The position numbers and the translations under genes are program-made. The notes under the pieces are model-generated. The model did not search any database. It saw only the letters and a program-made list of their open reading frames with translations, and had not been told where the DNA came from. 45,493 nt of DNA from Hellea sp. (lineage in GTDB: Bacteria > Pseudomonadota > Alphaproteobacteria > Caulobacterales > Maricaulaceae): the NCBI GenBank assembly GCA_013002305.1, contig JABDKG010000028.1, positions 1 through 45,493 on the forward strand, read 5' to 3'. Within the stretch, counting starts at the first letter, position 1; every line of letters begins with the position of its first letter. This document shows, one piece after another, positions 9,126 through 17,153 of this stretch.

Positions 9126-9180
9126 CCCCCTCCGACCTCCGCTGTGCTCCGGCCACCTCCCCCGCTAAAGCGGTGGAGGG
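9126..9180 (+). repeat. left inverted repeat of the DUF559 segment
   Basis: This 55-base GC-rich repeat begins 6 bases after the glyQ stop and ends 4 bases before the DUF559 ATG. Its reverse complement matches 9530-9587: 26 of the first 29 bases agree, as do the last 10 (TCGGAGGGGG), with a divergent middle. It contains a short internal palindrome, CCGCTAAAGCGG. Lying in a transcribed gap, it could also fold in the glyQ-glyS mRNA. Confidence 0.75.
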
Positions 9181-9184
9181 ATAA

Positions 9185-9601
9185 ATGGACGGCGCTGGTG
9201 CAAAATCGATTTCGAAAGCGAAAATCTTGCGTCAGGACATGACAAAGGCGGAGCGTTATCTTTGGAATGCTTTGCGGGGAAAAAGGTTAGACGGATTTAA
9301 ATTTCGCCGGCAACATCCGGTAGAACCATATATTACAGATTTTGCCTGCGTAAAACATCGACTCATCATCGAAATTGATGGCGCGACCCACGGGACGGAC
9401 GACGAGCAGAGGTATGACGCCAAGCGAACGCGTTATTTAAATCGCAAAGGCTGGAAGGTTATTCGGTTTTGGAACATTGATATTTTTGAAAATATCGGAA
9501 CGGTACTTGATGAGATATTGCGCAACCTTCCCTCCACCGCGGGAGCGGGGGAGGTGGCTGAGGGCTTAAGCCCGAAGTCGGAGGGGGTAAGTAGGGTTTA
9601 G
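9185..9601 (+). CDS. DUF559 (Vsr-like restriction-endonuclease fold) protein
   Basis: The 138-residue product shows the DUF559 pattern: MTKAERYLWNALR (19-31), FKFRRQHPVEPYITDFACV (38-56), LIIEIDGATHG (60-70), YDAKRTRYLNRKGWKVIRFWN (77-97). D52, E63 and D65 are the likely metal-binding acids of a PD-(D/E)xK-type active site. Vsr-like proteins nick DNA, but the target of DUF559 proteins is unknown. From residue 116 on, the protein is encoded by the right-hand inverted repeat and reads like low-complexity add-on sequence, so the functional domain ends near residue 115. The gene lies between glyQ and glyS and stops 3 bases before the glyS ATG. Confidence 0.85.
   Translation: MDGAGAKSISKAKILRQDMTKAERYLWNALRGKRLDGFKFRRQHPVEPYITDFACVKHRLIIEIDGATHGTDDEQRYDAKRTRYLNRKGWKVIRFWNIDIFENIGTVLDEILRNLPSTAGAGEVAEGLSPKSEGVSRV
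9530..9587 (+). repeat. right inverted repeat of the DUF559 segment
   Basis: This 58-base repeat is inverted relative to 9126-9180. It supplies residues 116 onward of the DUF559 protein and ends 17 bases before the glyS start. It contains an internal 12-base perfect palindrome, GGGCTTAAGCCC (9562-9573), absent from the left copy, suggesting the two copies have diverged or came from different family members. Confidence 0.75.
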
Positions 9602-9604
9602 AAA

Positions 9605-11707
9605 ATGGCTGAATTTTTATTAGAAATATTTTGTGAGGAAATTCCGGCGCGGATGCAAAAGCGCGCCGGGGATGATTTGCGTAAAATGCTGACCGAGGGT
9701 TTGGGCAAAGCCGGTCTCAGCCTCGACGATATACACCACTGGGCCGGACCGAGACGTCTGGGGTTTAAGGTTGAAATTCCGCTTAAAAGTCCTGATGTCA
9801 GCGAAGAGCGTAAAGGTCCGCGGGTCGGCGCGCCGGAACAAGCGCTGGGCGGATTTATGAAGGCCGCGGGCCTGACCGATATTTCGCAGGCGGAAATCCG
9901 CGATGACAAAAAAGGTCAGTTCTATGTGGCCAAAATTGAGAAAGCAGGCCGCGCGTCCGCCGACATTATTGCTGAGCTTATTCCGGATATTATGAATAGC
10001 TTCCCTTGGCCGAAATCGATGAAGACCGGCGCTGAGAGTTTTCGCTGGGTTCGCCCGCTCCAAAGCCTGATCTGTCTGTTGGACGGTAAAGTCGTTCCGG
10101 TTGAAGCCGGCGGCGTCACAGCGGGCAACCAAACAGAGGGCCATCGCCAGCATGGGCGCGGGCCGTTCACGGTAAAATCCTATGCCGATTATAAAGAAAA
10201 GCTTGAAGGCAACGGCCATGTCCTGCTGGATATGGTAACGAGAAAAGCAGTCATCGCTGAAGACGCGAGAGCCCTGTGCCGCAAAGCCGGTCTGGAACTG
10301 GTTGAAGATGAGGGTCTTTTGAATGAAGTGTCCGGCCTGGCCGAATGGCCGGTCGTTATTCTCGGCGATATGGACCCGTCATTCCTTGAGCTCCCAGCCG
10401 AAGTCATTCGCCTTTCCATGCGCGATCACCAGAAATATTTCGCCGTTCGCGATCCGAAAACCGGTAAGCTTGCGGCCAATTTCATTGTCGTTGCCAACCA
10501 GATGGCACCCGATGGCGGCGAGGCTATAGCCGCCGGTAATAGCCGGGTTCTTTCAGCCCGATTGGCGGACGCGCAGTTTTTCCAGCAAGAAGATGCCAAG
10601 AAAAACCTTATCGATTATTATGACAAGCTCGGGACCGTCGTGTTTCATAAAAAGCTCGGCTCTATCAAAGATAAAGCGCAGCGTATGTCGGCGCTGGCCC
10701 GCGAGCTCGCACCCAAAGTCGGCGCGAAGCCCGAACAGGCCGAACTGGCAGCGAAGCTGGCCAAATGTGATCTGGTCACCCAGACCGTGATCGAGTTCAC
10801 CTCGCTACAGGGCCAGATCGGCAGCCTGATGTATGAGCGCGAGGGCGGCGACGCTGAAATCGTTCAGGCGATTGAAGAACATTACAAGCCCCAGGGCCCG
10901 TCGGACACAGTGCCGGACAAGCCGGTCGCGATCACTGTCGCTCTGGCTGACAAAATCGATACGCTGGTCGGCTTCTGGGCAATTGACGAAAAGCCGACTG
11001 GCTCGAAAGACCCTTATGCCCTCAGACGCGCGGCGCTGGGATTGGTGCGCCTTATTCTGGATAATAATCTCCAGCTCGATTTATCCCAAGAGCTTCTCAA
11101 AGGCTGGGCAATTCTCGAGATGGAAAATATTGGCGATCAGGGATCCGGGCGGCTGTCTGACGGCGTGATTAGCGGCGATGAGCAGGCGACCCTTGCCAAT
11201 CTGGTCAGTTTCATCATTGATCGTCTCAAAGTGCATTTGCGCGATAAGGGCGTGCGCCATGATTTGATCGATGCGGTCTTTGCGCTGGGCGAAGATAATC
11301 TGGTCAATATTGTTGCCCGCGTAGAAGCCTTGCAATCGTTCCTATCAACCAAGAACGGGGAAAACCTGTTGGCGGGCTATAAACGCGCTGCCAATATCCT
11401 CAAGGCCGAAGCCAAAAAGGGCGAATTGCCTAAGGGCGCGCCTAATGGTGGGACTTCGGGCGAGGAAGCGAATCTTTTAGCCGCGCTCGGGAAAGCCGAA
11501 GACAAAATCGATAAGGCGCTTGGTGATAAGGCCTATGCCAAGGCCATGGCCGCGCTGGCAGATTTACGCGAACCGATTGATGCGTTTTTTGACGGCGTTA
11601 TGGTGAACTCCGACGAGGAGAAAGAGCGACAAAATCGCCTAAGACTCTTGTCTAAGATTCGTGATACGTCAGGCCGAATAGCCGATTTTGAGGCGATTGA
11701 GGGTTAA
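9605..11707 (+). CDS. glyS: glycine--tRNA ligase beta subunit
   Basis: The 700-residue protein is the tRNA-recognising partner of GlyQ. It begins MAEFLLEIFCEEIPARMQ, the family signature, and contains FRWVRPLQSLICLLDG, MRDHQKYFAVRD, RVLSARLADAQFFQQEDAKK and SLQGQIGSLMYEREGG. A DALR-type anticodon-binding region lies at the C terminus (AKAMAALADLREPIDAFFDGV). The length is normal. The ATG lies 3 bases after the DUF559 stop, so its ribosome-binding region now consists of sequence at or beyond the right inverted repeat. No strong Shine-Dalgarno is seen there, so translation may depend on coupling to the DUF559 frame. Confidence 0.98.
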   Translation: MAEFLLEIFCEEIPARMQKRAGDDLRKMLTEGLGKAGLSLDDIHHWAGPRRLGFKVEIPLKSPDVSEERKGPRVGAPEQALGGFMKAAGLTDISQAEIRDDKKGQFYVAKIEKAGRASADIIAELIPDIMNSFPWPKSMKTGAESFRWVRPLQSLICLLDGKVVPVEAGGVTAGNQTEGHRQHGRGPFTVKSYADYKEKLEGNGHVLLDMVTRKAVIAEDARALCRKAGLELVEDEGLLNEVSGLAEWPVVILGDMDPSFLELPAEVIRLSMRDHQKYFAVRDPKTGKLAANFIVVANQMAPDGGEAIAAGNSRVLSARLADAQFFQQEDAKKNLIDYYDKLGTVVFHKKLGSIKDKAQRMSALARELAPKVGAKPEQAELAAKLAKCDLVTQTVIEFTSLQGQIGSLMYEREGGDAEIVQAIEEHYKPQGPSDTVPDKPVAITVALADKIDTLVGFWAIDEKPTGSKDPYALRRAALGLVRLILDNNLQLDLSQELLKGWAILEMENIGDQGSGRLSDGVISGDEQATLANLVSFIIDRLKVHLRDKGVRHDLIDAVFALGEDNLVNIVARVEALQSFLSTKNGENLLAGYKRAANILKAEAKKGELPKGAPNGGTSGEEANLLAALGKAEDKIDKALGDKAYAKAMAALADLREPIDAFFDGVMVNSDEEKERQNRLRLLSKIRDTSGRIADFEAIEG

Positions 11708-11710
11708 ATA

Positions 11711-14359
11711 ATGACCAAATGGGTTTACGCCTTTGGCGGCGGCAACGCAGACGGCGATACGTCGATGAGAAACCTTCTGGGCGGCAAGGGTGCCAATCTG
11801 GCCGAAATGGCATCGCTCGGTCTGCCCGTACCGCCGGGCTTCACCATGACAACCGATGTCTGCACCGCCTATTATGATAATGATAAAACCTATCCCGAAG
11901 AGCTAGCCGCGCAAGTGAAAGACGGGCTCGGCCGTGTCGAGACAATCACGGGCAAAAAGTTCGGGGATGCTAAAAATCCGCTGCTCGTTTCTGTCCGCTC
12001 CGGCGCGCGCGCGTCGATGCCGGGCATGATGGACACAGTCCTTAATTTGGGGCTAAACGATGCGACCGTTGACGGGCTGGCAGAGCTTTCCGGCGACCGG
12101 CGTTTTGCGCTGGATAGCTACCGCCGCTTCATCACTATGTATTCAGATGTCGTGCTCGGGGTTCACCACCATAATTTTGAGGATATTCTCGAGCAGCACA
12201 AAGATAATCAGGGCTATATGCTCGACACGGAATTATCGGCCGATGATTGGGAAAAGATTATCGAAGGCTATAAGACGGTCGTACGGGATGAGCTCGGCCG
12301 CGACTTTCCGCAAGACCCGAATGACCAGCTTTGGGGCGCAATTGATGCTGTATTTGGCAGCTGGATGAATGACCGGGCAAAAGTTTATCGCCGGCTCAAT
12401 GATATTCCCGCCGCTTGGGGCACAGCGGTCAATGTTCAGGCCATGGTGTTTGGCAATATGGGCGAAAGCTCCGCCACCGGCGTTGCTTTTACACGCGATC
12501 CGTCAACCGGCGAGAACAAATATTACGGCGAGTTTCTGATTAATGCGCAGGGCGAGGATGTCGTAGCCGGTATACGCACGCCGCAAACCCTGACCAAGGT
12601 CGCGCGCGAAGAAATGGGCGAAACCGCTCCGTCCATGGAAGAAGCGCTGCCGGAGGTTTATCAGCAGCTTGCTGCAACCTTTGACCGCCTGGAATCCCAT
12701 TATCGCGATATGCAGGATATCGAATTCACCGTTGAGCAGGGCCAGCTTTGGCTGCTCCAGACCCGAACCGGAAAACGGACGGCGCGGGCGGCCATGAAGA
12801 TCGCGGTCGATATGGCCGAAGCCGGACAAATCACACAAGAAGAAGCGATCATGCGGGTCGATCCCATGTCGCTCGATCAACTTCTTCATCCGACCCTTGA
12901 TGAACATGCGCCGCGCGATCTTATCGCTATGGGTCTGCCGGCCTCTCCGGGCGCGGCGATTGGCGAGGTCGTGTTTAGCTCCGACGAAGCGGAAAGCCTG
13001 TCCAAAGCCGGGCACAAAGTTATACTGATGCGAATTGAAACATCGCCCGAAGATATTCACGGCATGCACGCCGCCGAGGCAATTGTTACAGCGCGCGGCG
13101 GTATGACGTCTCACGCTGCCGTGGTTGCGCGCGGCATGGGGACGCCCTGCGTCTCGGGCGCGGGCGAGATCCGGATCAACTATGAAACCCAGTCATTTTC
13201 CGTTATGGGCCGGGAGGTCAAAAAAGGCGAGATTGTCACGGTCGACGGCGCGACAGGACAGGTCTATTTGGGCGCAGTGGATATGGTTCAGCCCGAACTC
13301 TCCGGTGATTTTGCCAAAATAATGCAATGGGCCGATAAGGCGCGCGTTCTCGAGGTTAGAACCAATGCCGAAACGCCCACCGATGTCAGAACTGCGGTTG
13401 ATTTTGGCGCGCAAGGGATCGGCCTATGCCGGACCGAACATATGTTTTTCGAAGCTGACCGGCTGGGCTATTTCCGCGAGATGATACTCGCTTCTGACAA
13501 AGCGGGCCGCACAGATGCCCTATCAAAAATCCTGCCGGTGCAGCGGGATGACTTTGCGGCGATATTTCGGATCATGGAAGACCGGCCCTGCACAATCCGC
13601 CTTCTCGACCCGCCATTGCATGAGTTTCTGCCTCATACGGAGGCCGATATTGAGAATGTTGCGGCCGCGACGGGAATTTCGACGTCCGAGCTTATGGCCC
13701 GTGCCCGCGATTTGCATGAAAGTAATCCTATGTTGGGACATCGGGGCTGCCGCCTCGGTATTTCCTATCCCGAGATTTACGAAATGCAGGTCCGCGCGAT
13801 CTTCGAAGCGCAAAAACGGGTCGCCGGCGAAACCGGAAAACAGCCGATTGCCGAGATCATGATCCCGCTGGTTTCTTCTGACAAGGAACTGGCAATCCTT
13901 AAACGCGCGATTGAGCGCGTTGCCGACGAGGTTGGCGGCGTCGACTATATTGTCGGAACCATGATCGAACTTCCGCGCGCAGCGCTCAGAGCGGGGGATA
14001 TCGCCCATCACGCGGCATTTTTCTCATTCGGAACAAACGATCTGACCCAGACCACGTTTGGCCTCTCGCGTGATGATGCAGGCAAATTCCTGCCCGATTA
14101 TGTAGCCCAGGGCATTATGGAGAAAGACCCGTTTGTGACACTGGATCAAGAGGGCGTTGGAGATTTGATTATTATCGCTAAAGAGCGCGGCAGGGCGGTC
14201 AAAAAAGACATTAAACTTGGGATTTGCGGCGAACATGGCGGCGATCCGGCGTCAATTGCCTTTTGCCATAAACATGGCTTGAACTATGTGTCTTGCTCGC
14301 CTTACCGGGTGCCAATTGCCCGGTTAGCAGCGGCACAGGCGGCTATTTCAGCCCGGTGA
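11711..14359 (+). CDS. ppdK: pyruvate, phosphate dikinase
   Basis: PPDK interconverts pyruvate, ATP and phosphate with phosphoenolpyruvate, AMP and pyrophosphate, supporting gluconeogenesis. The 882-residue protein has the N-terminal nucleotide-binding region (LGGKGANLAEMASLGLPVPP; SVRSGARASMPGMMDTVLN), the phospho-histidine site GGMTSHAAVVARGMGTPCV, and the C-terminal PEP/pyruvate barrel with GLCRTEHMFF, GTNDLTQTTFGLSRDDAG and GICGEHGGDPAS. The length agrees with the usual 870-890 residues. It follows glyS after 3 bases, an order common in alphaproteobacteria. A possible link to the glycogen genes at the right end is that both concern carbon storage and flux, but they are 23 kb apart and nothing ties them directly. 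Confidence 0.98.
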   Translation: MTKWVYAFGGGNADGDTSMRNLLGGKGANLAEMASLGLPVPPGFTMTTDVCTAYYDNDKTYPEELAAQVKDGLGRVETITGKKFGDAKNPLLVSVRSGARASMPGMMDTVLNLGLNDATVDGLAELSGDRRFALDSYRRFITMYSDVVLGVHHHNFEDILEQHKDNQGYMLDTELSADDWEKIIEGYKTVVRDELGRDFPQDPNDQLWGAIDAVFGSWMNDRAKVYRRLNDIPAAWGTAVNVQAMVFGNMGESSATGVAFTRDPSTGENKYYGEFLINAQGEDVVAGIRTPQTLTKVAREEMGETAPSMEEALPEVYQQLAATFDRLESHYRDMQDIEFTVEQGQLWLLQTRTGKRTARAAMKIAVDMAEAGQITQEEAIMRVDPMSLDQLLHPTLDEHAPRDLIAMGLPASPGAAIGEVVFSSDEAESLSKAGHKVILMRIETSPEDIHGMHAAEAIVTARGGMTSHAAVVARGMGTPCVSGAGEIRINYETQSFSVMGREVKKGEIVTVDGATGQVYLGAVDMVQPELSGDFAKIMQWADKARVLEVRTNAETPTDVRTAVDFGAQGIGLCRTEHMFFEADRLGYFREMILASDKAGRTDALSKILPVQRDDFAAIFRIMEDRPCTIRLLDPPLHEFLPHTEADIENVAAATGISTSELMARARDLHESNPMLGHRGCRLGISYPEIYEMQVRAIFEAQKRVAGETGKQPIAEIMIPLVSSDKELAILKRAIERVADEVGGVDYIVGTMIELPRAALRAGDIAHHAAFFSFGTNDLTQTTFGLSRDDAGKFLPDYVAQGIMEKDPFVTLDQEGVGDLIIIAKERGRAVKKDIKLGICGEHGGDPASIAFCHKHGLNYVSCSPYRVPIARLAAAQAAISAR

Positions 14360-14369
14360 AAACCCCCAT

Positions 14370-14385
14370 TTAAGTAAATTTTAAC
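14370..14385 (+). promoter_or_regulatory. CtrA-type binding site
   Basis: TTAA (14370-14373), seven bases, then TTAAC (14381-14385) is an exact match to the CtrA consensus TTAA-N7-TTAAC known from Caulobacter. It lies 115 bases before the start of the SleB-type hydrolase gene. CtrA, the cell-cycle master regulator of dimorphic alphaproteobacteria, controls envelope and division genes, so the location is sensible. Binding is inferred from the motif alone. Confidence 0.6.
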
Positions 14386-14401
14386 CATAAAAATTGGATT
14401 A

Positions 14402-14417
14402 GGTGACGAAAATCACA
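14402..14417 (+). promoter_or_regulatory. CRP-like binding site
   Basis: GGTGA-CGAAAA-TCACA matches the CRP consensus TGTGA-N6-TCACA at 9 of 10 defined bases with the correct spacing. It lies 17 bases after the CtrA-type site, before the hydrolase gene. A third symmetric element, CTTCTAG-N9-CTAGAAG (14428-14450), follows. The Crp/Fnr protein encoded at 36120-36770 carries the recognition residues that read GTGA half-sites, so it is one candidate binder. Confidence 0.5.
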
Positions 14418-14427
14418 CTTTGGCACA

Positions 14428-14450
14428 CTTCTAGTATGGTATTCTAGAAG
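14428..14450 (+). repeat. inverted repeat in the hydrolase promoter region
   Basis: CTTCTAG and CTAGAAG are perfect 7-base arms separated by 9 bases. They lie near the likely transcription start of the SleB-type hydrolase gene. It could be an operator or a weak hairpin; there is no T-run, so it is not a typical terminator of ppdK. Confidence 0.4.
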
Positions 14451-14500
14451 ATGGGGAAATAGGTTGAAAACCATCTGGGAAGGGTATAAACGCCGCCGCG

Positions 14501-15196
14501 ATGACTAAAAAGAATACATATTTGGCAAGTTGGGGCACGGCAATCGCCGCGGTTTCATTCGCGGCTGTGACTTTTCCGGCGATCGGAAAAACCGCTGAAA
14601 AACAGCATCTTAGTGCTGTTGCAGAGGCGCATTACGAGGCAGTTGCAAATTTTGACGCTGAAAAAACCACGACTTTGTGGCTTGAAGCGCAATCCAGCGG
14701 TTTTGAACTGGCCAAGGCCGAATCAGAGCTGCTGACAATCGATAAAACCGACATTCTGGCCGAATCGCGCTGTATGGCGGAAGCGATTTACTATGAAGCC
14801 CGTTCTGAAACAACTTCAGGACAACGCGCTGTGGCTGAAGTCATCCAAAACCGTATCAAGAGCAAACATTACCCGAATAGTGTCTGTGACGTCGTATATG
14901 AGGGCTCTGAGCGCACAACCGGCTGTCAGTTCAGCTTTACCTGCGACGGGTCGATGGATATTGCCCCGCGCGGCAAATCTTGGGAGCGCTCGGTCAAGGT
15001 TGCAAACTATATGCTATCCGGATCACATCTTCCGATAACGAATAATGCCACACATTATCACACGACCGAAGTTTCTCCGGCCTGGTCCCAGACCATGCGG
15101 ATGACCCGTAAGGTCGGCAGCCATGTGTTTTACCGCTTCGCGCCGCGCAATTATAAGCCGAGCGAAGCCATGGTTCTGGTTGCCCCGCCGATTTAA
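14501..15196 (+). CDS. SleB/CwlJ-type cell wall hydrolase
   Basis: This 231-residue protein has an N-terminal hydrophobic segment (about 11-28) that is a signal peptide or anchor, then a spacer, then a hydrolase_2 (SleB/CwlJ) domain from about residue 88. The domain contains SRCMAEAIYYEARSE (89-103), with likely catalytic Glu94, then GQRAVAEVIQNRI (108-120), CQFSFTCDG (142-150) and THYHTTEVSPAW (184-195). SleB-type enzymes are lytic transglycosylases. In non-sporulating proteobacteria they act in peptidoglycan remodelling. The upstream CtrA-type and CRP-like sites suggest cell-cycle and global control. The gene stands alone: 141 bases follow ppdK, and 45 bases precede the next gene. Confidence 0.92.
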   Translation: MTKKNTYLASWGTAIAAVSFAAVTFPAIGKTAEKQHLSAVAEAHYEAVANFDAEKTTTLWLEAQSSGFELAKAESELLTIDKTDILAESRCMAEAIYYEARSETTSGQRAVAEVIQNRIKSKHYPNSVCDVVYEGSERTTGCQFSFTCDGSMDIAPRGKSWERSVKVANYMLSGSHLPITNNATHYHTTEVSPAWSQTMRMTRKVGSHVFYRFAPRNYKPSEAMVLVAPPI

Positions 15197-15241
15197 TATC
15201 TAATAGTTTCGCCGATCAATTTTTTGGGCTAGGGATGGCCC

Positions 15242-16255
15242 ATGATTTCGGTCTCACTTGTCATACCTGTCTACACAGGCGCAGATTATCTGGCCGATCT
15301 CATCGCGGCTATTGATACGGTCAGAACGAAGTGGGCCGAGCAGGACTATCCGGTCAAAATCATTGAAGCGATATTTGTTGATGATCATTCAATCGATAAT
15401 TCCCGCGAAATTATCGCCAAGCTAAAGACTTCCCATAGCTGGATTACCCGATTGCAGCTCTCCCGCAATTTTGGACAGCATCCCGCGACCGTTGCTGGCA
15501 TATTGCACACATCCGGCGACTGGGTCGTGACCATGGATGAAGATCTTCAGCATCATCCTGACCATCTGATAACTTTGCTGGAGCGCGCCGTGGGCGAGCG
15601 CGCCGATCTGATTTACGCCAAACCCACCGGCAAGGTTCATGGTAAGGCCAGCCGGGATAAAAGCTCACGCCTGTTCAAGCGCCTAATGGTCTGGCTGACG
15701 GGGAACCCGTTTATCAATCAGGCCAACAGTTTTCGTCTGATAAGGGGCGAAGTTGCCCGCGGCGCAGCGTCCGCCTGCAATTATGAGACCTATCTGGATG
15801 TTGCCCTGTCATGGTTCACAACATCCATCGGTCTGGCCGAGCTTGAAATGGAAGATCAGCGTTTTCAGAAAACCGGTAAGAGCGGTTATAGTTTTAGATC
15901 GCTGATCTCACATGCCAGACGCATGTTGGTCTCGAGCCAGATCAAGATCTTAAGGCTCGGTGCTTTTATAGGACTGCTTGCCGTCTTGGTGACAATTATG
16001 CTCGGGCTCTATGTCGTGATCCAAAAATCATTCTATCCGGATTCAGTGCCCGTTCAGGGCTGGAGTTCGACCATTATTTCGATTTATTTTTTCAGCGGCG
16101 TTATCCTGTTCATGGTCAGTATTCTGCTCGAGCTTGTTTCCACATTGGTACAAAGCACGCTTGGTAAACCGTCATACTTCCTTGTCGACAGAACAAAAGA
16201 TGAGCCTCTAGTCGCATTTTTTAAATCCCGTAATAATGCAAATCCTGACGCGTGA
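15242..16255 (+). CDS. GT2 glycosyltransferase, DPM1/GtrB-like, with C-terminal membrane segments
   Basis: The 337-residue protein has a GT-A domain at about 1-225: VSLVIPVYTGADYL, FVDDHSIDNS (45-54), LSRNFGQHPATVAGI (73-87), and the metal-binding MDEDLQHHPD (98-107). Two transmembrane helices follow (about 240-260 and 277-300). This is the plan of polyprenyl-phosphate hexose synthases such as GtrB, DPM1 and ArnC, which load a sugar on undecaprenyl phosphate at the cytoplasmic face. A GtrA-type putative flippase is encoded at 18548-18940, giving the usual pair, although on the other strand. Its end overlaps the next gene by 20 bases. Confidence 0.9.
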   Translation: MISVSLVIPVYTGADYLADLIAAIDTVRTKWAEQDYPVKIIEAIFVDDHSIDNSREIIAKLKTSHSWITRLQLSRNFGQHPATVAGILHTSGDWVVTMDEDLQHHPDHLITLLERAVGERADLIYAKPTGKVHGKASRDKSSRLFKRLMVWLTGNPFINQANSFRLIRGEVARGAASACNYETYLDVALSWFTTSIGLAELEMEDQRFQKTGKSGYSFRSLISHARRMLVSSQIKILRLGAFIGLLAVLVTIMLGLYVVIQKSFYPDSVPVQGWSSTIISIYFFSGVILFMVSILLELVSTLVQSTLGKPSYFLVDRTKDEPLVAFFKSRNNANPDA

Positions 16256-17153
16256 TTTTAAGGACGGCTGGCGGGATATTGTCCTAATTGCCGGATTGGG
16301 CTTGATTGGAAGGGCGGTTCAAGACCGGCTTTTCACGGACGATTTTAATATAGACAAGAATATTGAACCGCGCTGGCATGACCCGGACCATCTCAAGCAG
16401 AGCTTTAAATCTCTTGCGCTGAACATAACCAAGTTTGCCGGAATTGGCCGCGGCAATGTCCACCTGATCTGGACCGCAGGTAAGGGCGGTTTTCTGGCGA
16501 CCAAAGAAGAATTTGAAACCGAGCAAATTACTTTTGGGGCGTTTTGTTCTCTGGCAGAAGACCTTGCAAAAGCCTATCCGGTGTCAGCTCACCATCTCAG
16601 CTCAGCCGGCGGCCTATTTGAGGGACAGCGCAATATTAGCGCGGGCTCCAAACCGCTAGCGCTGCGCGCCTATAGTCAGGTAAAGCTCGCCCAGGAGCAG
16701 AAATTAAAAGACCTGTCAGACACGGTTAAAATCCACATTTATCGGCCGAGTTCAGTCTATGGCTATCGGGGCGCAAAGGGACGCATGGGGCTTGCGGCTA
16801 CGCTGATAAAAAACGGTATATCTGGCAAGGTGGTCAAAATATACGGGCGGCCGGATACGTTACGCGACTATGTCTTCGTCGATGATGTGGCGGGTTTCAT
16901 TGCGCTTAAAGTCAATAGACCGGAAGCCGGAACCTATATGCTCGCCTCCGGCAAACCAACCAGCATGACCGAGATGATCGGGCTTGTAAGACGGGCCGTC
17001 GGTAAACCGCTCAATACACATTTTCAGGATAGCGGGGACAATAGCCGCTCCATGAGTATTTCCCGGTCGCTATTTCCTGAGCATTGGCATCCGACCTCTT
17101 TGCCAGTCGGCCTAAGGAAGACTGAACTGCGTATTCGCCGGGATATATACTAG
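16236..17153 (+). CDS. NAD-dependent epimerase/dehydratase-like (extended SDR) protein
   Basis: The 305-residue protein has a nucleotide-binding loop AGLGLIG (19-25). This is a GxGxxG variant, not the usual TGxxGxxG. It also has serines at 122-123, the catalytic YSQVK (146-150), and RPSSVYGYRG after it, as in sugar-nucleotide epimerases. RDYVFVDDVAGF and GTYMLASGKPTSMTEM match the family C-terminal half. Such enzymes convert nucleotide sugars for surface glycans. It overlaps the upstream GT2 gene by 20 bases and ends in a 4-base convergent overlap with another GT2 gene. The start at 16236 gives a short hydrophilic leader before the Rossmann strand; the overlap makes the start uncertain. The sugar substrate is unknown. 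Confidence 0.85.
   Translation: MQILTRDFKDGWRDIVLIAGLGLIGRAVQDRLFTDDFNIDKNIEPRWHDPDHLKQSFKSLALNITKFAGIGRGNVHLIWTAGKGGFLATKEEFETEQITFGAFCSLAEDLAKAYPVSAHHLSSAGGLFEGQRNISAGSKPLALRAYSQVKLAQEQKLKDLSDTVKIHIYRPSSVYGYRGAKGRMGLAATLIKNGISGKVVKIYGRPDTLRDYVFVDDVAGFIALKVNRPEAGTYMLASGKPTSMTEMIGLVRRAVGKPLNTHFQDSGDNSRSMSISRSLFPEHWHPTSLPVGLRKTELRIRRDIY

Larger units (their letters stand above)
9126..9587 (+). mobile_element. candidate DUF559-bearing element with imperfect terminal inverted repeats
   Basis: A 462-bp segment between glyQ and glyS starts and ends with long GC-rich inverted repeats and encodes one DUF559 nuclease-like protein. Both flanking genes are complete and normally adjacent, so the segment appears inserted. 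No target-site duplication is obvious and there is no transposase. The arrangement resembles REP-type elements in which palindromic repeats frame a nuclease or transposase gene. Mobility is inferred, not shown. Confidence 0.5.

Noticed and set aside
12503-13114. Minus-strand open frame of 203 codons inside ppdK, and a similar 199-codon frame at 9620-10219 inside glyS
   Set aside because: Both are opposite strongly conserved enzyme domains and have no ribosome-binding site or family resemblance.
14428-14450. Rho-independent terminator for ppdK
   Set aside because: The arms are AT-rich, the loop is 9 bases and no T-run follows. A regulatory role is more plausible.
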